Assembly: GCF_003337555.1 (NCBI RefSeq)
Contig: NZ_QPJK01000002.1
Span: 930,001 to 994,000 of the forward strand
Length of the DNA: 64,000 nt
Direction: 5' to 3'
Origin: Pseudorhodoferax soli
GTDB taxonomy: Bacteria; Pseudomonadota; Gammaproteobacteria; Burkholderiales; Burkholderiaceae_C
Part shown: in pieces, positions 44,995-55,361 of the stretch
Layout of the letters: each line of letters starts with the position of its first letter
How positions within the stretch are numbered: position 1 is the first letter of the stretch
The notes under the pieces: generated by a model
What the model was told of the DNA's origin: nothing
The model's database searches: none
The model's input: only the letters and a program-made list of their open reading frames with translations
Translations under genes and position numbers: made by a program

Positions 44995-45471
44995 TCAAAG
45001 CCCGAGTTCGGAGAGGCCCGGGTGGTCGTCCGGCCGCCGGCCCAGCGGCCAGTGGAATTTGCGGTCAGCGGCCTGGATCGGCAAGTCGTTGATGCTGGCG
45101 AAGCGCCGCGCCATGAGACCGGCGGCGTCGAACTCCCAGTTCTCGTTGCCGTAGCTGCGGAACCAGTGGCCGCTGTCGTCGTGCCATTCGTAAGCGAAGC
45201 GCACGGCGATGCGGTGGCCCGCGAAGGCCCAGAGCTCCTTGATGAGCCGGTAGTCCAGCTCGCGCGCCCACTTGCGCTGCAACAGGGCACGGGCCTGGTC
45301 GCGCCCTACCGGGAACTCGGCGCGGTTGCGCCAGACGGTGTCGGGCGTGTAGGCCAGCACCACGCGGTCGGGGTCGCGCGTGTTCCAGCCGTCCTCGGCC
45401 AGGCGCACCTTCAGCGCGGCGGTCTCCGCGGTGAAGGGCGGCAGCGGCGGGCGTTGCTCGGGGGCGTTCAT
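44995..45471 (-). CDS. DUF1348/SnoaL-like (NTF2-fold) protein
   Basis: 158 residues. [42 protein letters not shown] and [12 protein letters not shown] match the DUF1348 family of NTF2-like proteins, which form a cone-shaped pocket; the activity is unknown. GGAG precedes the ATG. It is divergent from a TetR gene with palindromic operator sequence between them (45522-45537), so it is probably repressed by that TetR protein and induced by some compound. Confidence 0.87.
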   Translation of the reverse strand: MNAPEQRPPLPPFTAETAALKVRLAEDGWNTRDPDRVVLAYTPDTVWRNRAEFPVGRDQARALLQRKWARELDYRLIKELWAFAGHRIAVRFAYEWHDDSGHWFRSYGNENWEFDAAGLMARRFASINDLPIQAADRKFHWPLGRRPDDHPGLSELGL

Positions 45472-45521
45472 GCAGGGCTCCTTGCAAGTAGACAGGTTCG
45501 TCCACTGCATGCTAACGCCGA

Positions 45522-45541
45522 TAGACAGACCTGTCTACAAT
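45522..45541 (+). promoter_or_regulatory. TetR operator overlapping the tetR -10 box
   Basis: TAGACAGACCTGTCTA (45522-45537) is an inverted repeat with 7-bp arms and a 2-base centre. TACAAT (45536-45541) fits a -10 box for the TetR gene and overlaps its edge. A related half-site (TAGACAGG, 45489-45496) lies closer to the DUF1348 gene. This is the usual geometry for a self-regulating TetR repressor with a divergent target. Confidence 0.7.
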
Positions 45542-45548
45542 GCCCGGC

Positions 45549-46088
45549 ATGGAGACGACAGCCCCTTCGGCGCGCGAGCGCATCCTGGCGACCGCGCACG
45601 ACCTGTTCTACCGCGATGGCATCCGCGCCACGGGCGTGGACAGGCTGATCGCCGAAAGCGGGGTGGCCAAGCTGACCTTCTACCGCCACTTCGCGTCCAA
45701 GGACGACCTGGTGCGCGCCTTTCTCGGCCACCGCCACGAACGCTGGATGGCCTGGTTCGTCGATGCGCTGGGCCGGCATGGCGCAGGACAGGGCACCGGC
45801 TTGCAGCCGTTGCTGGACGCGCTGGAGGAATGGTTCCGCGACCCGGCCTTCCGCGGCTGTGCCTTCATCAACAGCGTGGTGGAGGTGGGCGCCAGCCTGC
45901 AGGGCGCGGCCGACATGGCGCGGCGCCACAAGCAGGAGATGGAGCAGGTGATCGCCGAACTGCTGCCGCCCGGGCCGCAGCGCATGGCGCGGGCGCAGGC
46001 GGTCGGCGTGGCGCTGGACGGCGCCATCGTGCGGGCGCAGATGGGCGATGTGGAAGGCGCCCTGGCCGCGTTGCGCGCGCTGCTCTGA
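45549..46088 (+). CDS. TetR-family transcriptional regulator
   Basis: 179 residues. The N-terminal helix-turn-helix has ARERILATAHDLFYRDGIRA and GVDRLIAESGVAKLTFYRHF. The C-terminal domain is for ligand binding (FRGCAFINSVVEVG, as in the YxaF/LmrA-like group). ATG 45540 is also in frame but lies within the apparent -10 box. ATG 45549 is 7 bases beyond the box, which would give a leaderless message; no Shine-Dalgarno is seen for either. Probably represses the divergent DUF1348 gene. Confidence 0.88.
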   Translation: METTAPSARERILATAHDLFYRDGIRATGVDRLIAESGVAKLTFYRHFASKDDLVRAFLGHRHERWMAWFVDALGRHGAGQGTGLQPLLDALEEWFRDPAFRGCAFINSVVEVGASLQGAADMARRHKQEMEQVIAELLPPGPQRMARAQAVGVALDGAIVRAQMGDVEGALAALRALL

Positions 46089-46102
46089 GCCCGCGCCCGG
46101 CG

Positions 46103-48047
<1,945 letters not shown>

Positions 48048-48072
48048 GGTGCGTGTCTCCTCTTGTTTGGAA

Positions 48073-49233
48073 TCAGGGAACGACAGTCCATTGGTCGACG
48101 ATGTGGTCGCTGAACTGCCGCGTGTCGATCTCGATGCCCAGGCCCGGCCCGTCGGGGATGGCGATGCGGCCATCGGCCCGCACGCCCACGGCGCCGCACA
48201 TGTCGCGGAACGGGTTGTGCGAGGGGTCGAACTCGAACATCGGGTAGCGCAGGCCCGGGCCGCGCAGTTCGGGCAAGCCGGCGATGAACTGCAGCGACGC
48301 GTGGAAGTTGATGGCCGTGCCCCAGACATGCGGCACCAGCGGCAAGCCGTAGGCATCGGCCAACGCGGCGATCTTGAGGCCCTCGGTGAAGCCGCCGCAC
48401 AGCGCCAAGTCGGGCTGCACCACGTCGAGCGCGCCCTGGGCCAGGAAGTCGCGGAACGGCGTCACGCCGATCAGCGCCTCGCCACCGGCCAGTGCCATCG
48501 GCAGGGCCTTGGCCAGCTGGACATAGCCGGGCAGGTTGTCGTGGCGGATCGGCTCTTCGAGCCAGACCAGGTCGCTGGGCGCGAAATGCTGCGCGAACAC
48601 CATGGCAGAGCGCACCGTGGCGCCTTCGTTGAGGTCGGCCATCAGCGGGAAGGCGTCGCCCACGCGCTGGCGCAGGCGGGCCAGCAGGGCGCCCTCGGCG
48701 CGTGCATCCAGGCCCAGCCGCAGCTTCATGGCCTGGAAGCCGGCGTGCAGGTAGCCGTCGATGTCGCGGTCGAAGTCGCGGTATGGGTCGCTGCCGGGCT
48801 TGAGGAAGGGGCCGCTGACGTAGGCCGGCACGTCGTGGCGCACGGCGCCGCCCAGCAGGCGGGCGATCGGCATGTTGGCGCGCCGGGCCGCCAGGTCCCA
48901 GGCGGCGATGTCGATGGCGCTCATGGCCATGGTGGTCACGCCGCGCCGGTCGTAGATGAGGGTCTGGCCCATGGCGTTCCACAGCACCCGCGGCGCGCCG
49001 TCGGCCTGCGCCAGCACCGCCTGGGCCAGGCCGTTGCGGATGACGGTGGCGGCAGCGCCCGGCATCGACCAGGTCTCGCCCCAGCCGACCTGCCCGTCCG
49101 CATCCGTCAGGCGCACCAGCAGCGTGACCCGCCGGTCGAAGAAGCGCATCGCGTTGCCGATCAACTCGGGCAGCGTGCAGGCAATTTCAAAGCCGTCGAT
49201 GCGGACGATGCGCGAACCTTGGGGTGTCTCCAT
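48073..49233 (-). CDS. Mandelate racemase/muconate lactonizing enzyme family protein
   Basis: 386 residues of the enolase superfamily. The capping domain is followed by a barrel with a catalytic Lys motif (MKLRLG), metal ligands in MADLNEG, LEEPI and AGGEAL, and a C-terminal catalytic-type His in VPHVWGTA. That pattern fits the mandelate racemase subgroup, which includes sugar-acid dehydratases and racemases. The start METPQG (49233) is preferred over an upstream in-frame codon. Divergent LysR gene at 49380 is its likely regulator. Confidence 0.88.
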   Translation of the reverse strand: METPQGSRIVRIDGFEIACTLPELIGNAMRFFDRRVTLLVRLTDADGQVGWGETWSMPGAAATVIRNGLAQAVLAQADGAPRVLWNAMGQTLIYDRRGVTTMAMSAIDIAAWDLAARRANMPIARLLGGAVRHDVPAYVSGPFLKPGSDPYRDFDRDIDGYLHAGFQAMKLRLGLDARAEGALLARLRQRVGDAFPLMADLNEGATVRSAMVFAQHFAPSDLVWLEEPIRHDNLPGYVQLAKALPMALAGGEALIGVTPFRDFLAQGALDVVQPDLALCGGFTEGLKIAALADAYGLPLVPHVWGTAINFHASLQFIAGLPELRGPGLRYPMFEFDPSHNPFRDMCGAVGVRADGRIAIPDGPGLGIEIDTRQFSDHIVDQWTVVP

Positions 49234-49379
49234 GCGCCGGATTGTTAAGGTCTGCCGACCTTCATGTCCAATACCGATTCTTCGCCTGTCCATAGAGTCA
49301 CTGCATACCCCGGGGTTGACCCCAGCGAGCGCTGCCGCGCGCAGGCGCTGGCCCCGCAGGCGAAGCAGAAGGAGCCCCC

Positions 49380-50270
49380 ATGAGCCTGACGCTCAGACAC
49401 ATCGAGGTGATCCGCGCCGTGCTGCAGGAGGGCTCGGTCACCGGCGCCGCGCGCCTGCTGGCCGTGTCGCAGCCGGCACTGAGCCGCACGCTGAAAAACG
49501 CCGAGACCCGCCTGGGCATGCTGCTGTTCGAACGGCGCAGCGGCCGCATGGCGCCGACGCCGGAAGCGCTGACGCTGCAGCGCGACATCGAGCGCGTGTA
49601 CCGCGAGGTCGAGGCGGTCGAGCGCACCTCGGGCGACCTGCGCAACCTGCGCGGCGGGCGGCTGTCGGTGGCCTGCAATCCGTCGGTCGCCTCGACCCTC
49701 GTGGCCACCGTGCTGGGCCAGACCACCGAAGCTGCGCCCGACGTGCGCGTCTCCGTCCAGACGGCGCTGAACTACGAGGTGGTGGAGCTGGTGCGCACGC
49801 GCAGTGCAGACATCGGCTATGCCTGGGACGTGCCGCGCCAGCCCGAGGTGGTGGCCACAGAGATCGGCCGCTCGCGCCTGGTCTGCCTGCTGCCGCACGG
49901 CCATGCGCTGGCGGCGCGCAAGTCGGTGTCGGCCCGCGACCTGCACGGCGTGCCGCTGATCTCCTTCAGCTCGACGCTGCCGATCGGCTTCGAGACGGAG
50001 AGCGCCTTCGCCGAGGCCGGTGCCACGCGGCGCATCGGCATCGAGGTGGGGCAGACCTTCGTGGCTGCTGCGATGGTGCGTGCAGGCGCGGGCATCGCCA
50101 TCGTCGACCAGCTCTCGGTTCGCGCGCTGGCGGACGACCTGGTGGTGCGGCCGCTGCTCCCGCGGCGCGTGGTGCGGCTGTACGCGATCACGCGGCCGGA
50201 GCGGCCTTCGCTGCTGGCCAAGCAGTTCGGCGACCGGCTCGCGCGGCTGGCGGTCGACATGGTGCGTTGA
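49380..50270 (+). CDS. LysR-family transcriptional regulator (divergent from enolase-superfamily gene)
   Basis: 296 residues. The N-terminal helix-turn-helix is IRAVLQEGSVTGAARLLAVS with QPALSRTLKNAETRLGMLLF. The effector-binding domain ends near RPERPSLLAKQF. A strong GAAGGAG site precedes the ATG. The 146-base gap to the divergent gene should hold its operator; I see no unambiguous T-N11-A box. Confidence 0.9.
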   Translation: MSLTLRHIEVIRAVLQEGSVTGAARLLAVSQPALSRTLKNAETRLGMLLFERRSGRMAPTPEALTLQRDIERVYREVEAVERTSGDLRNLRGGRLSVACNPSVASTLVATVLGQTTEAAPDVRVSVQTALNYEVVELVRTRSADIGYAWDVPRQPEVVATEIGRSRLVCLLPHGHALAARKSVSARDLHGVPLISFSSTLPIGFETESAFAEAGATRRIGIEVGQTFVAAAMVRAGAGIAIVDQLSVRALADDLVVRPLLPRRVVRLYAITRPERPSLLAKQFGDRLARLAVDMVR

Positions 50271-50314
50271 AAGCGGTCGCGTTCCCACCCGCACCGCGAC
50301 GCTCAACGGCTCGG

Positions 50315-51496
50315 CTAGGGGCCGGCGTTGCCGGCAACCTGCACGGGATGCAGTGCGCGCCGCAACTCGTCCAGCCGGGCCAGCGTGGGGCACTGCGCCA
50401 TGCGCCGGTGGTGGCTGTCGATGATCTGCTCGGGCACGTCGAGCAGCGTCGACAGCGTGGTGACACCCGCGGCCGAGTCGATGTTGAGCGCGTACGTCCA
50501 GATGTCCCTGATGCCCCGCGTGCCAAGGTCCTTCAGGCGCGACTCGTCGAACAGCAGCGCCAGCTGGGCCTGGCCCACGAAATCGACGGCAAGGTCCAGC
50601 GTGTAGGACGTGCGCGCCCACAGCACCATCGGGTTCTCGCTGGCGAGCTTCTGCACGTTATCGATGTTGAGCTCGTTCAGCCGGTCGACCTTGTCCGGCA
50701 CCATGCCCTGCAGCAGCATCAGGGACATGTTGTTGGGCAGCTTTTCCTTGTCTGGCCAGCGCTGCGAAGGAATCTGCGTCTTGATGAGGTCGCGCACCTT
50801 GATGAGCAGCTCATCGATCCACAGCGTGGGATTCCAGCCGATCAGAAAGGCCAGGATGGCAAGGCCAGCCGGATAGTCCACCCCTTCGATCGTCACAGTG
50901 CTCAGATCGCGCAGGAAAGGAATCGCCTCGACGACGTGGCGCGACAGCCCACCAACCAGGCATACCGCGAGCAACCGGATCGACAGGAAGTAGTAGGTGA
51001 TCGGGTTCATGTCGTCGTTGTTGATGCGGTTGATCAACTGGTGGATCATCCACACGTACGCCGCCAGGAACGCCATGGACCCGACGAAGACGGTTTGCGA
51101 CTGGTAGTGCTGCAGCGCCTGGGCACTGCCAACGCCGGGCTGGGTGGCCAGGATGCCGCCGAGCACGTAGCTGGGCACGACCTCGGAGGCCGCAACCATC
51201 TGCGCGCCGAAGTAGCAGACGGATGCACATCCCCCGACGACGACGATCAGGAACCAGATCGGAATCACATGGGCCCGGCTCGTGAACAGGTTGCCGACGT
51301 TGCGGCGCAAAAAATACCTGCAGGCCGCCTGATGCAGCTCCGTGCTCTTGACCCGGTCCGGCAGGTTGTCGAGAACGTCGAGCACCTGCTGGCTCGCACG
51401 CTGCTGCAACAGCGTGGTGGCGACAAGAAAGCCGATCAGCAGCAGCACGCTGCCGCCACCCTGCACGGCGACGAAGTTGCCCAAGAAACCACCCAT
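50315..51496 (-). CDS. Uncharacterised polytopic membrane protein with soluble helical C-terminal domain
   Basis: 393 residues. About five hydrophobic helices fill the first 230 residues (VLLLIGFLVATTLL, IPIWFLIVVVGG, FVGSMAFLAAYVWM, YYFLSIRLLAVCLVG, GLAILAFLIGW). A soluble region of about 150 residues follows, with two similar pieces: LNELNIDNVQKLASENPMVL and DLGTRGIRDIWTYALN. These resemble helix-hairpin-helix-like units that sense or scaffold, but I cannot name the family. GAAGGAG precedes the ATG at 51496. It stands alone between a LysR gene and a GNAT gene. Function unknown. Confidence 0.72.
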   Translation of the reverse strand: MGGFLGNFVAVQGGGSVLLLIGFLVATTLLQQRASQQVLDVLDNLPDRVKSTELHQAACRYFLRRNVGNLFTSRAHVIPIWFLIVVVGGCASVCYFGAQMVAASEVVPSYVLGGILATQPGVGSAQALQHYQSQTVFVGSMAFLAAYVWMIHQLINRINNDDMNPITYYFLSIRLLAVCLVGGLSRHVVEAIPFLRDLSTVTIEGVDYPAGLAILAFLIGWNPTLWIDELLIKVRDLIKTQIPSQRWPDKEKLPNNMSLMLLQGMVPDKVDRLNELNIDNVQKLASENPMVLWARTSYTLDLAVDFVGQAQLALLFDESRLKDLGTRGIRDIWTYALNIDSAAGVTTLSTLLDVPEQIIDSHHRRMAQCPTLARLDELRRALHPVQVAGNAGP

Positions 51497-51752
51497 GTCT
51501 CGCTCCTTCGAAAGCCAGGACGCCACGATGTTCGCCAGGATCGCTCTGCGGCACATACCCTGTTGTGAGGACGTCCTCGGTCAGGCCGCCGGGGGCGCAG
51601 GGTCCAAGGATGTCGACGCGCCCGCGCTGGAAGCCGGCGGCACGGCGCACCAGCGCGAGCCCTGATCTTGGTCCAGTCCGATCGCACATTCTTGGGTCTG
51701 GTGGGCGCGCCGCCGCGTTTCTACAGTTCCTCCATCGACCCAAGGAAGGAAC

Positions 51753-52229
51753 ATGGACACCGCAACGAGCATTCCCCTGCCGCCCGGCACGGCCCTGCGC
51801 CACGCCGAGAGCGCCGCTGCGCTGCGCGCCTGCTGGCCCGTGGCCCGCCAGCTGCGCCCGCAGCTGGCCGGTATCGACGACTACCTGGAGCGCGTGCAGC
51901 GCATGCGCCAGCACAGCTACCGCGTGCTGGTCGCCTGGCACGGCGAGCGGGTGCTGGCACTGGCCGGCTACCGGCTGCAGGAGAACCTGGTCTACGGCCG
52001 CTTTCTGTATGTCGACGATCTCGTCAGTGCCGAAGAGGTGCGCGGCCAGGGCTGGGGCGCGCGGCTGATCGTGGCCACGCGCCAGCTGGCCGCGCAGGCC
52101 GGCTGCGCCCATGTCGTGCTGGACACCGCCATCGCCAACACCGCCGCGCAACGCTTCTACACGGCGCAGGGCCTGGCCAACAAGGCCACGCGCTTCAGCT
52201 GCGCCGTGCCGGCGGAGGTGGCCGCATGA
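51753..52229 (+). CDS. GNAT-family N-acetyltransferase
   Basis: 158 residues. The acetyl-CoA-binding segment is EVRGQGWGARLIVATRQLA (motif A, R/Q-x-x-G-x-G/A) followed by LDTAIANTAAQRFYTAQGL (motif B). AAGGAA precedes the ATG. It overlaps the azoreductase start by 4 bases, so it is the first gene of a three-gene operon. Substrate unknown. Confidence 0.9.
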   Translation: MDTATSIPLPPGTALRHAESAAALRACWPVARQLRPQLAGIDDYLERVQRMRQHSYRVLVAWHGERVLALAGYRLQENLVYGRFLYVDDLVSAEEVRGQGWGARLIVATRQLAAQAGCAHVVLDTAIANTAAQRFYTAQGLANKATRFSCAVPAEVAA

Positions 52230-52861
52230 AGCTCCTGCACATCACCTGCAGCCCGCGTGCGCAGGAATCGCACAGCGCGCGGCTGGCACAGGCCATCGTG
52301 GAGCGGCTCTGCGCGGTGCATCCCGCCATGCAGGTGCAGCTGCGCGACCTGGCGGCCGAGCCGCTGCCGCATGTGGACGGTGCCTACGCCGATGCGCTGG
52401 CCGGCAAGGCGCCAGTGGGCACCGCAGCCGGTGCGCTGGTACGCTCGGACACGCTGATCGCCGAACTCGTGCAGGCCGACGCCATCGTGCTGGGCACGCC
52501 CATGCACAACTTCACCGTGCCCTCGGCGCTCAAGTCCTGGATCGACCATGTGCTGCGCATCCACCGTACCTTTGCGCCCACACCCGAAGGCCACAAGCGC
52601 GGGCTGCTGCGCAACCGGCCGGTCTACATCGCGGTGGCGGCGGGCGGCATGTTCCTGGGCGAGCGCGCGCGCCAGCCCGACTTCCTGACGCCCTACCTGC
52701 GCGCCGTGTTCAACACCATGGGCTTGCACGACCTGCACTTCTTCGTGCTGCAGGCCACGGTGCGCGGACCCGAAGCGCTTGCCGCAGCGTGGGACGACGC
52801 ACTGCGCCAGGTCGCACGACTGGCGGCGCCGCAGCCCGCCCCCCTCGAACTCCAGGACTGA
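52226..52861 (+). CDS. AzoR-family NAD(P)H oxidoreductase (second copy)
   Basis: 211 residues of the flavodoxin-like azo/quinone reductase family. The FMN-binding start is MKLLHITCSPRAQESHSARL, with GTPMHNFTVPSALKSWIDHV and AAGGMFLGERARQPDF following. It is more diverged from the classical AzoR than the copy at 36454. Coupled to the upstream acetyltransferase (ATGA overlap) and 6 bases before an AhpD-like gene, so the operon probably handles an oxidant or electrophile. Confidence 0.87.
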   Translation: MKLLHITCSPRAQESHSARLAQAIVERLCAVHPAMQVQLRDLAAEPLPHVDGAYADALAGKAPVGTAAGALVRSDTLIAELVQADAIVLGTPMHNFTVPSALKSWIDHVLRIHRTFAPTPEGHKRGLLRNRPVYIAVAAGGMFLGERARQPDFLTPYLRAVFNTMGLHDLHFFVLQATVRGPEALAAAWDDALRQVARLAAPQPAPLELQD

Positions 52862-52867
52862 AGGACG

Positions 52868-53341
52868 ATGACGCAACGACTCCTGCTCAACGATGCGGCG
52901 CCGAACGCCGCCAAGGGCCTGTACGCCACCAGCGCCTACCTCGCGCAATGCAGTCTGCCCAAGGTGCTGGTGGACCTGGTCTATCTGCGCGTGTCGCAGA
53001 TGAACGGCTGCGCCTACTGCATCGACATGCATTCGCGCGACCTGCTGCAGCTGGGCATGGCCGTGGACAAGCTGCTGCTGGTGCCGGTCTGGCGCGAAGC
53101 CCTGCCCCTGTTCGACGCACGCGAACGCGCTGCGCTGCAATGGGCCGAGAGCCTCACCGCGGTGGCGCAGACGCAGGCGCCCGATGCCGACTACGCCGCC
53201 GTGGCTGCGGTGTTCGGCGAACGCGAGATCGGCGAACTGACGCTGGCCGTGGGCCTCATGAACGCGTTCAACCGCATCGGCGTGGGGCTGCGCATGGTGC
53301 CGAAGGCGGCGGCTCAGGCCGCCGGTGCGGTCAGCGCGTAG
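52868..53341 (+). CDS. Carboxymuconolactone decarboxylase/AhpD-family protein
   Basis: 157 residues. The CxxC-x-x-x-H motif NGCAYCIDMHSRDLLQLG is the redox site of AhpD-like alkylhydroperoxidases. It reduces peroxides or serves as a thiol partner. AAGGA precedes the ATG. The last 28 bases overlap, on the other strand, the end of the GST gene at 53314. Confidence 0.9.
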   Translation: MTQRLLLNDAAPNAAKGLYATSAYLAQCSLPKVLVDLVYLRVSQMNGCAYCIDMHSRDLLQLGMAVDKLLLVPVWREALPLFDARERAALQWAESLTAVAQTQAPDADYAAVAAVFGEREIGELTLAVGLMNAFNRIGVGLRMVPKAAAQAAGAVSA

Positions 53342-53922
53342 GCCGGCACGCGTGCTGCGAAGTCCTGCAGCCAGGCCACCAGCGCAGGGTGGGCCGTGCG
53401 CCACGCGCCTGCGAAGCGCAGGTCCAGGTAGCCGAGCGCGCAGGCCTGGGCGATCTCGCCGATGTGCGGCACGCCCGCGCCGGGCACCGCGTGGTGCGTG
53501 GCCAGGTGGGCCAGGGCGCGCTCCATCTTGCCGCGCTGGTGCGCGAGCCACTGCTCGCCACGCAGCTCGGGCGGGCGGTAGCGGCCTTCGTAGACCTGCA
53601 GGATGCAGGCGTCGATCAGGCCGTCGGCCAACGCCTGGTGGCGCAGCACGGCGAGGCGGGCCGGCCCGGGCGGCACCAGCACGGGCATGGCCGCGGTCTC
53701 GTTGAGGTATTCGACGATCACGCGCGAGTCGTACAGCGGTTCGCCGTCGTCCAGCAGCAGCGTGGGGATCTTGCCGAGCGGGTTCTGCTTGCGCAGCAGG
53801 TCGTCGGCGTCGTTGGTGTCCGCCGCTTCGATGCGGATGCGGTCGGCCAGGCCGGCGATGTCGGCGGCGATACGGACCTTGCGGCCGAAAGGCGAGGCGG
53901 GGGATGTGCGCAGGATGTGCAT
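53314..53922 (-). CDS. Glutathione S-transferase family protein
   Basis: 202 residues. The thioredoxin-like N-terminus has ILRTSPASPFGRKVRIAADI, NPLGKIPTLLLDDGEPLYDS and RVIVEYL. The helical C-terminus has GEIAQACALGYLDLRF. It is convergent with the AhpD-like gene and overlaps its end by 28 bases. Follows the MocR gene region on the same strand (9-base gap downstream of that gene's stop). Likely conjugates or dehalogenates small electrophiles; substrate unknown. Confidence 0.9.
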   Translation of the reverse strand: MHILRTSPASPFGRKVRIAADIAGLADRIRIEAADTNDADDLLRKQNPLGKIPTLLLDDGEPLYDSRVIVEYLNETAAMPVLVPPGPARLAVLRHQALADGLIDACILQVYEGRYRPPELRGEQWLAHQRGKMERALAHLATHHAVPGAGVPHIGEIAQACALGYLDLRFAGAWRTAHPALVAWLQDFAARVPAYALTAPAA

Positions 53923-53931
53923 GGGCGGATG

Positions 53932-55350
53932 TTAGAGCGCCGCTCCAACGAGGGCCTGCAGCCGGGCCCATTGCGCCGCGGTGTCGTCCACGCGCAGGTT
54001 GGTGACGCCCAGCAGCAGGCCGTTGTGCTCGGGGCCGGGCCGCACATACCAGGACGACAGCGGCGCGGGTGACAGGCCCAGGGCCTGGGCCGCGCGCACG
54101 ATCGCCACGTCGCGACGCCCGGGCGGCAGCTTGAGCAGCACGGCCAGCCCGGCCGCGCGGTGGGTGATGCCGGCTGTGCGCAGGCAGGCCAGCAGCGCAT
54201 CGCGCCGCTGCAGGTACAGGCGCTTCATGCGCCGCAGGTGGCGCAGGTGGTGGCCGCCCTGCAGCAGTTCGGCCACGGCCTGCTGCACGAGCGGCGCGGG
54301 CGCGCTGCCGCGCAGGGCCGTGGCGGCGTCGAAGCGGGCCACCTGGTCGGCCGGCACGACCAGGAAGCCCAGGCGCAGCGCCGGGCTGATGGTCTTGCTG
54401 AAGGTGCCCACGTGCAGCACGCGCGCCGCGGCCACGCCGGCACCGAGCGCGGGCGCGGCCCGGCCTTGCAGTTGCAACTCGCCGAGATAGTCGTCTTCGA
54501 GCACCCAGGCCTGCTGGCGCACGGCCCAGTCCAGCAGCGCACGGCGCCGCGCCGGTGCCAGCGCCACGCCCAGCGGGGCCTGCTGGCCGGGCGTGACGAC
54601 GGCCAGCGCGGCCTGCGGCGCCAGCGCCTGGCCGGCCGCCACGTCCAGGCCCTGCGCGTCCACCGGTACCGCCACGGTGGCCAGGCCGAGCGTGGCCAGC
54701 AGGCTGCGCGTGAGCGGGTAGCCGGGCTCCTCGGTCCAGGTCTGTCCCGCCAGGCCCAGCGCCTGCACCGCGAGCGTGACGGATGCCGCGTGGCCGCCCG
54801 TCACGTAGACCTGCGCCGGGCTGCAGGCCAGGCCGCGTGCCACGGCCAGCATGGCGGCGATCTGCGCGCGCAGCGCGGGCTCGCCGCGCGGATCGGGGTA
54901 GTCCGGCGCGGCGCCGGCGGCCGCGCGGGCCGCGCGCACGAACAGGCGCGACCAGAGCTTGGCCGGGATCGCGTCCTGCGCCGGCACGCCCATCTGGAAC
55001 ACACCGCTGCCGCGCACCAGGCCGGGCAGCGGGCTAGGCACGGCGGTGGCTGGTGGATCGTCCTGCGAACGCACGGGCACGCACCTCGCCACGCGCGTGC
55101 CGGCAGCCCCCAGGGCCTGGACCAGGCCGGCGTCGATCAGCGTCTCGTAGGCCGCGCGCACGGTGCCGCGCGCCACGCCCAGCTGGGAGGCCAGGTCACG
55201 CCAGGACGGCAGCCGCGCACCGGGGGCCAGGCGGCCCTGCGCAATCGCGCTGCGCAGGCCGGCGGCGATCTGCTCGGACAGCGCGGCGGGTGCGGCGCGG
55301 TCGAGCGCCAGCGCAAGCGGCGCGGCGGGGGCGGCCACTCCGTCGGTCAC
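53932..55350 (-). CDS. MocR/PdxR-type GntR-aminotransferase regulator
   Basis: 472 residues from a GTG start. The GntR helix-turn-helix (LPSWRDLASQLGVARGTVRA) is joined to a class I aminotransferase domain with the PLP lysine in GTFSKTISPALRLGF. It lies 11 bases after the creatininase stop on the same strand and upstream of a GST gene. Unlike the MocR at 4789 it has no divergent neighbour, so its target could be its own operon or the MFS gene at 56284. Confidence 0.9.
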   Translation of the reverse strand: MTDGVAAPAAPLALALDRAAPAALSEQIAAGLRSAIAQGRLAPGARLPSWRDLASQLGVARGTVRAAYETLIDAGLVQALGAAGTRVARCVPVRSQDDPPATAVPSPLPGLVRGSGVFQMGVPAQDAIPAKLWSRLFVRAARAAAGAAPDYPDPRGEPALRAQIAAMLAVARGLACSPAQVYVTGGHAASVTLAVQALGLAGQTWTEEPGYPLTRSLLATLGLATVAVPVDAQGLDVAAGQALAPQAALAVVTPGQQAPLGVALAPARRRALLDWAVRQQAWVLEDDYLGELQLQGRAAPALGAGVAAARVLHVGTFSKTISPALRLGFLVVPADQVARFDAATALRGSAPAPLVQQAVAELLQGGHHLRHLRRMKRLYLQRRDALLACLRTAGITHRAAGLAVLLKLPPGRRDVAIVRAAQALGLSPAPLSSWYVRPGPEHNGLLLGVTNLRVDDTAAQWARLQALVGAAL

Positions 55351-55361
55351 TCAGCGGCCAC

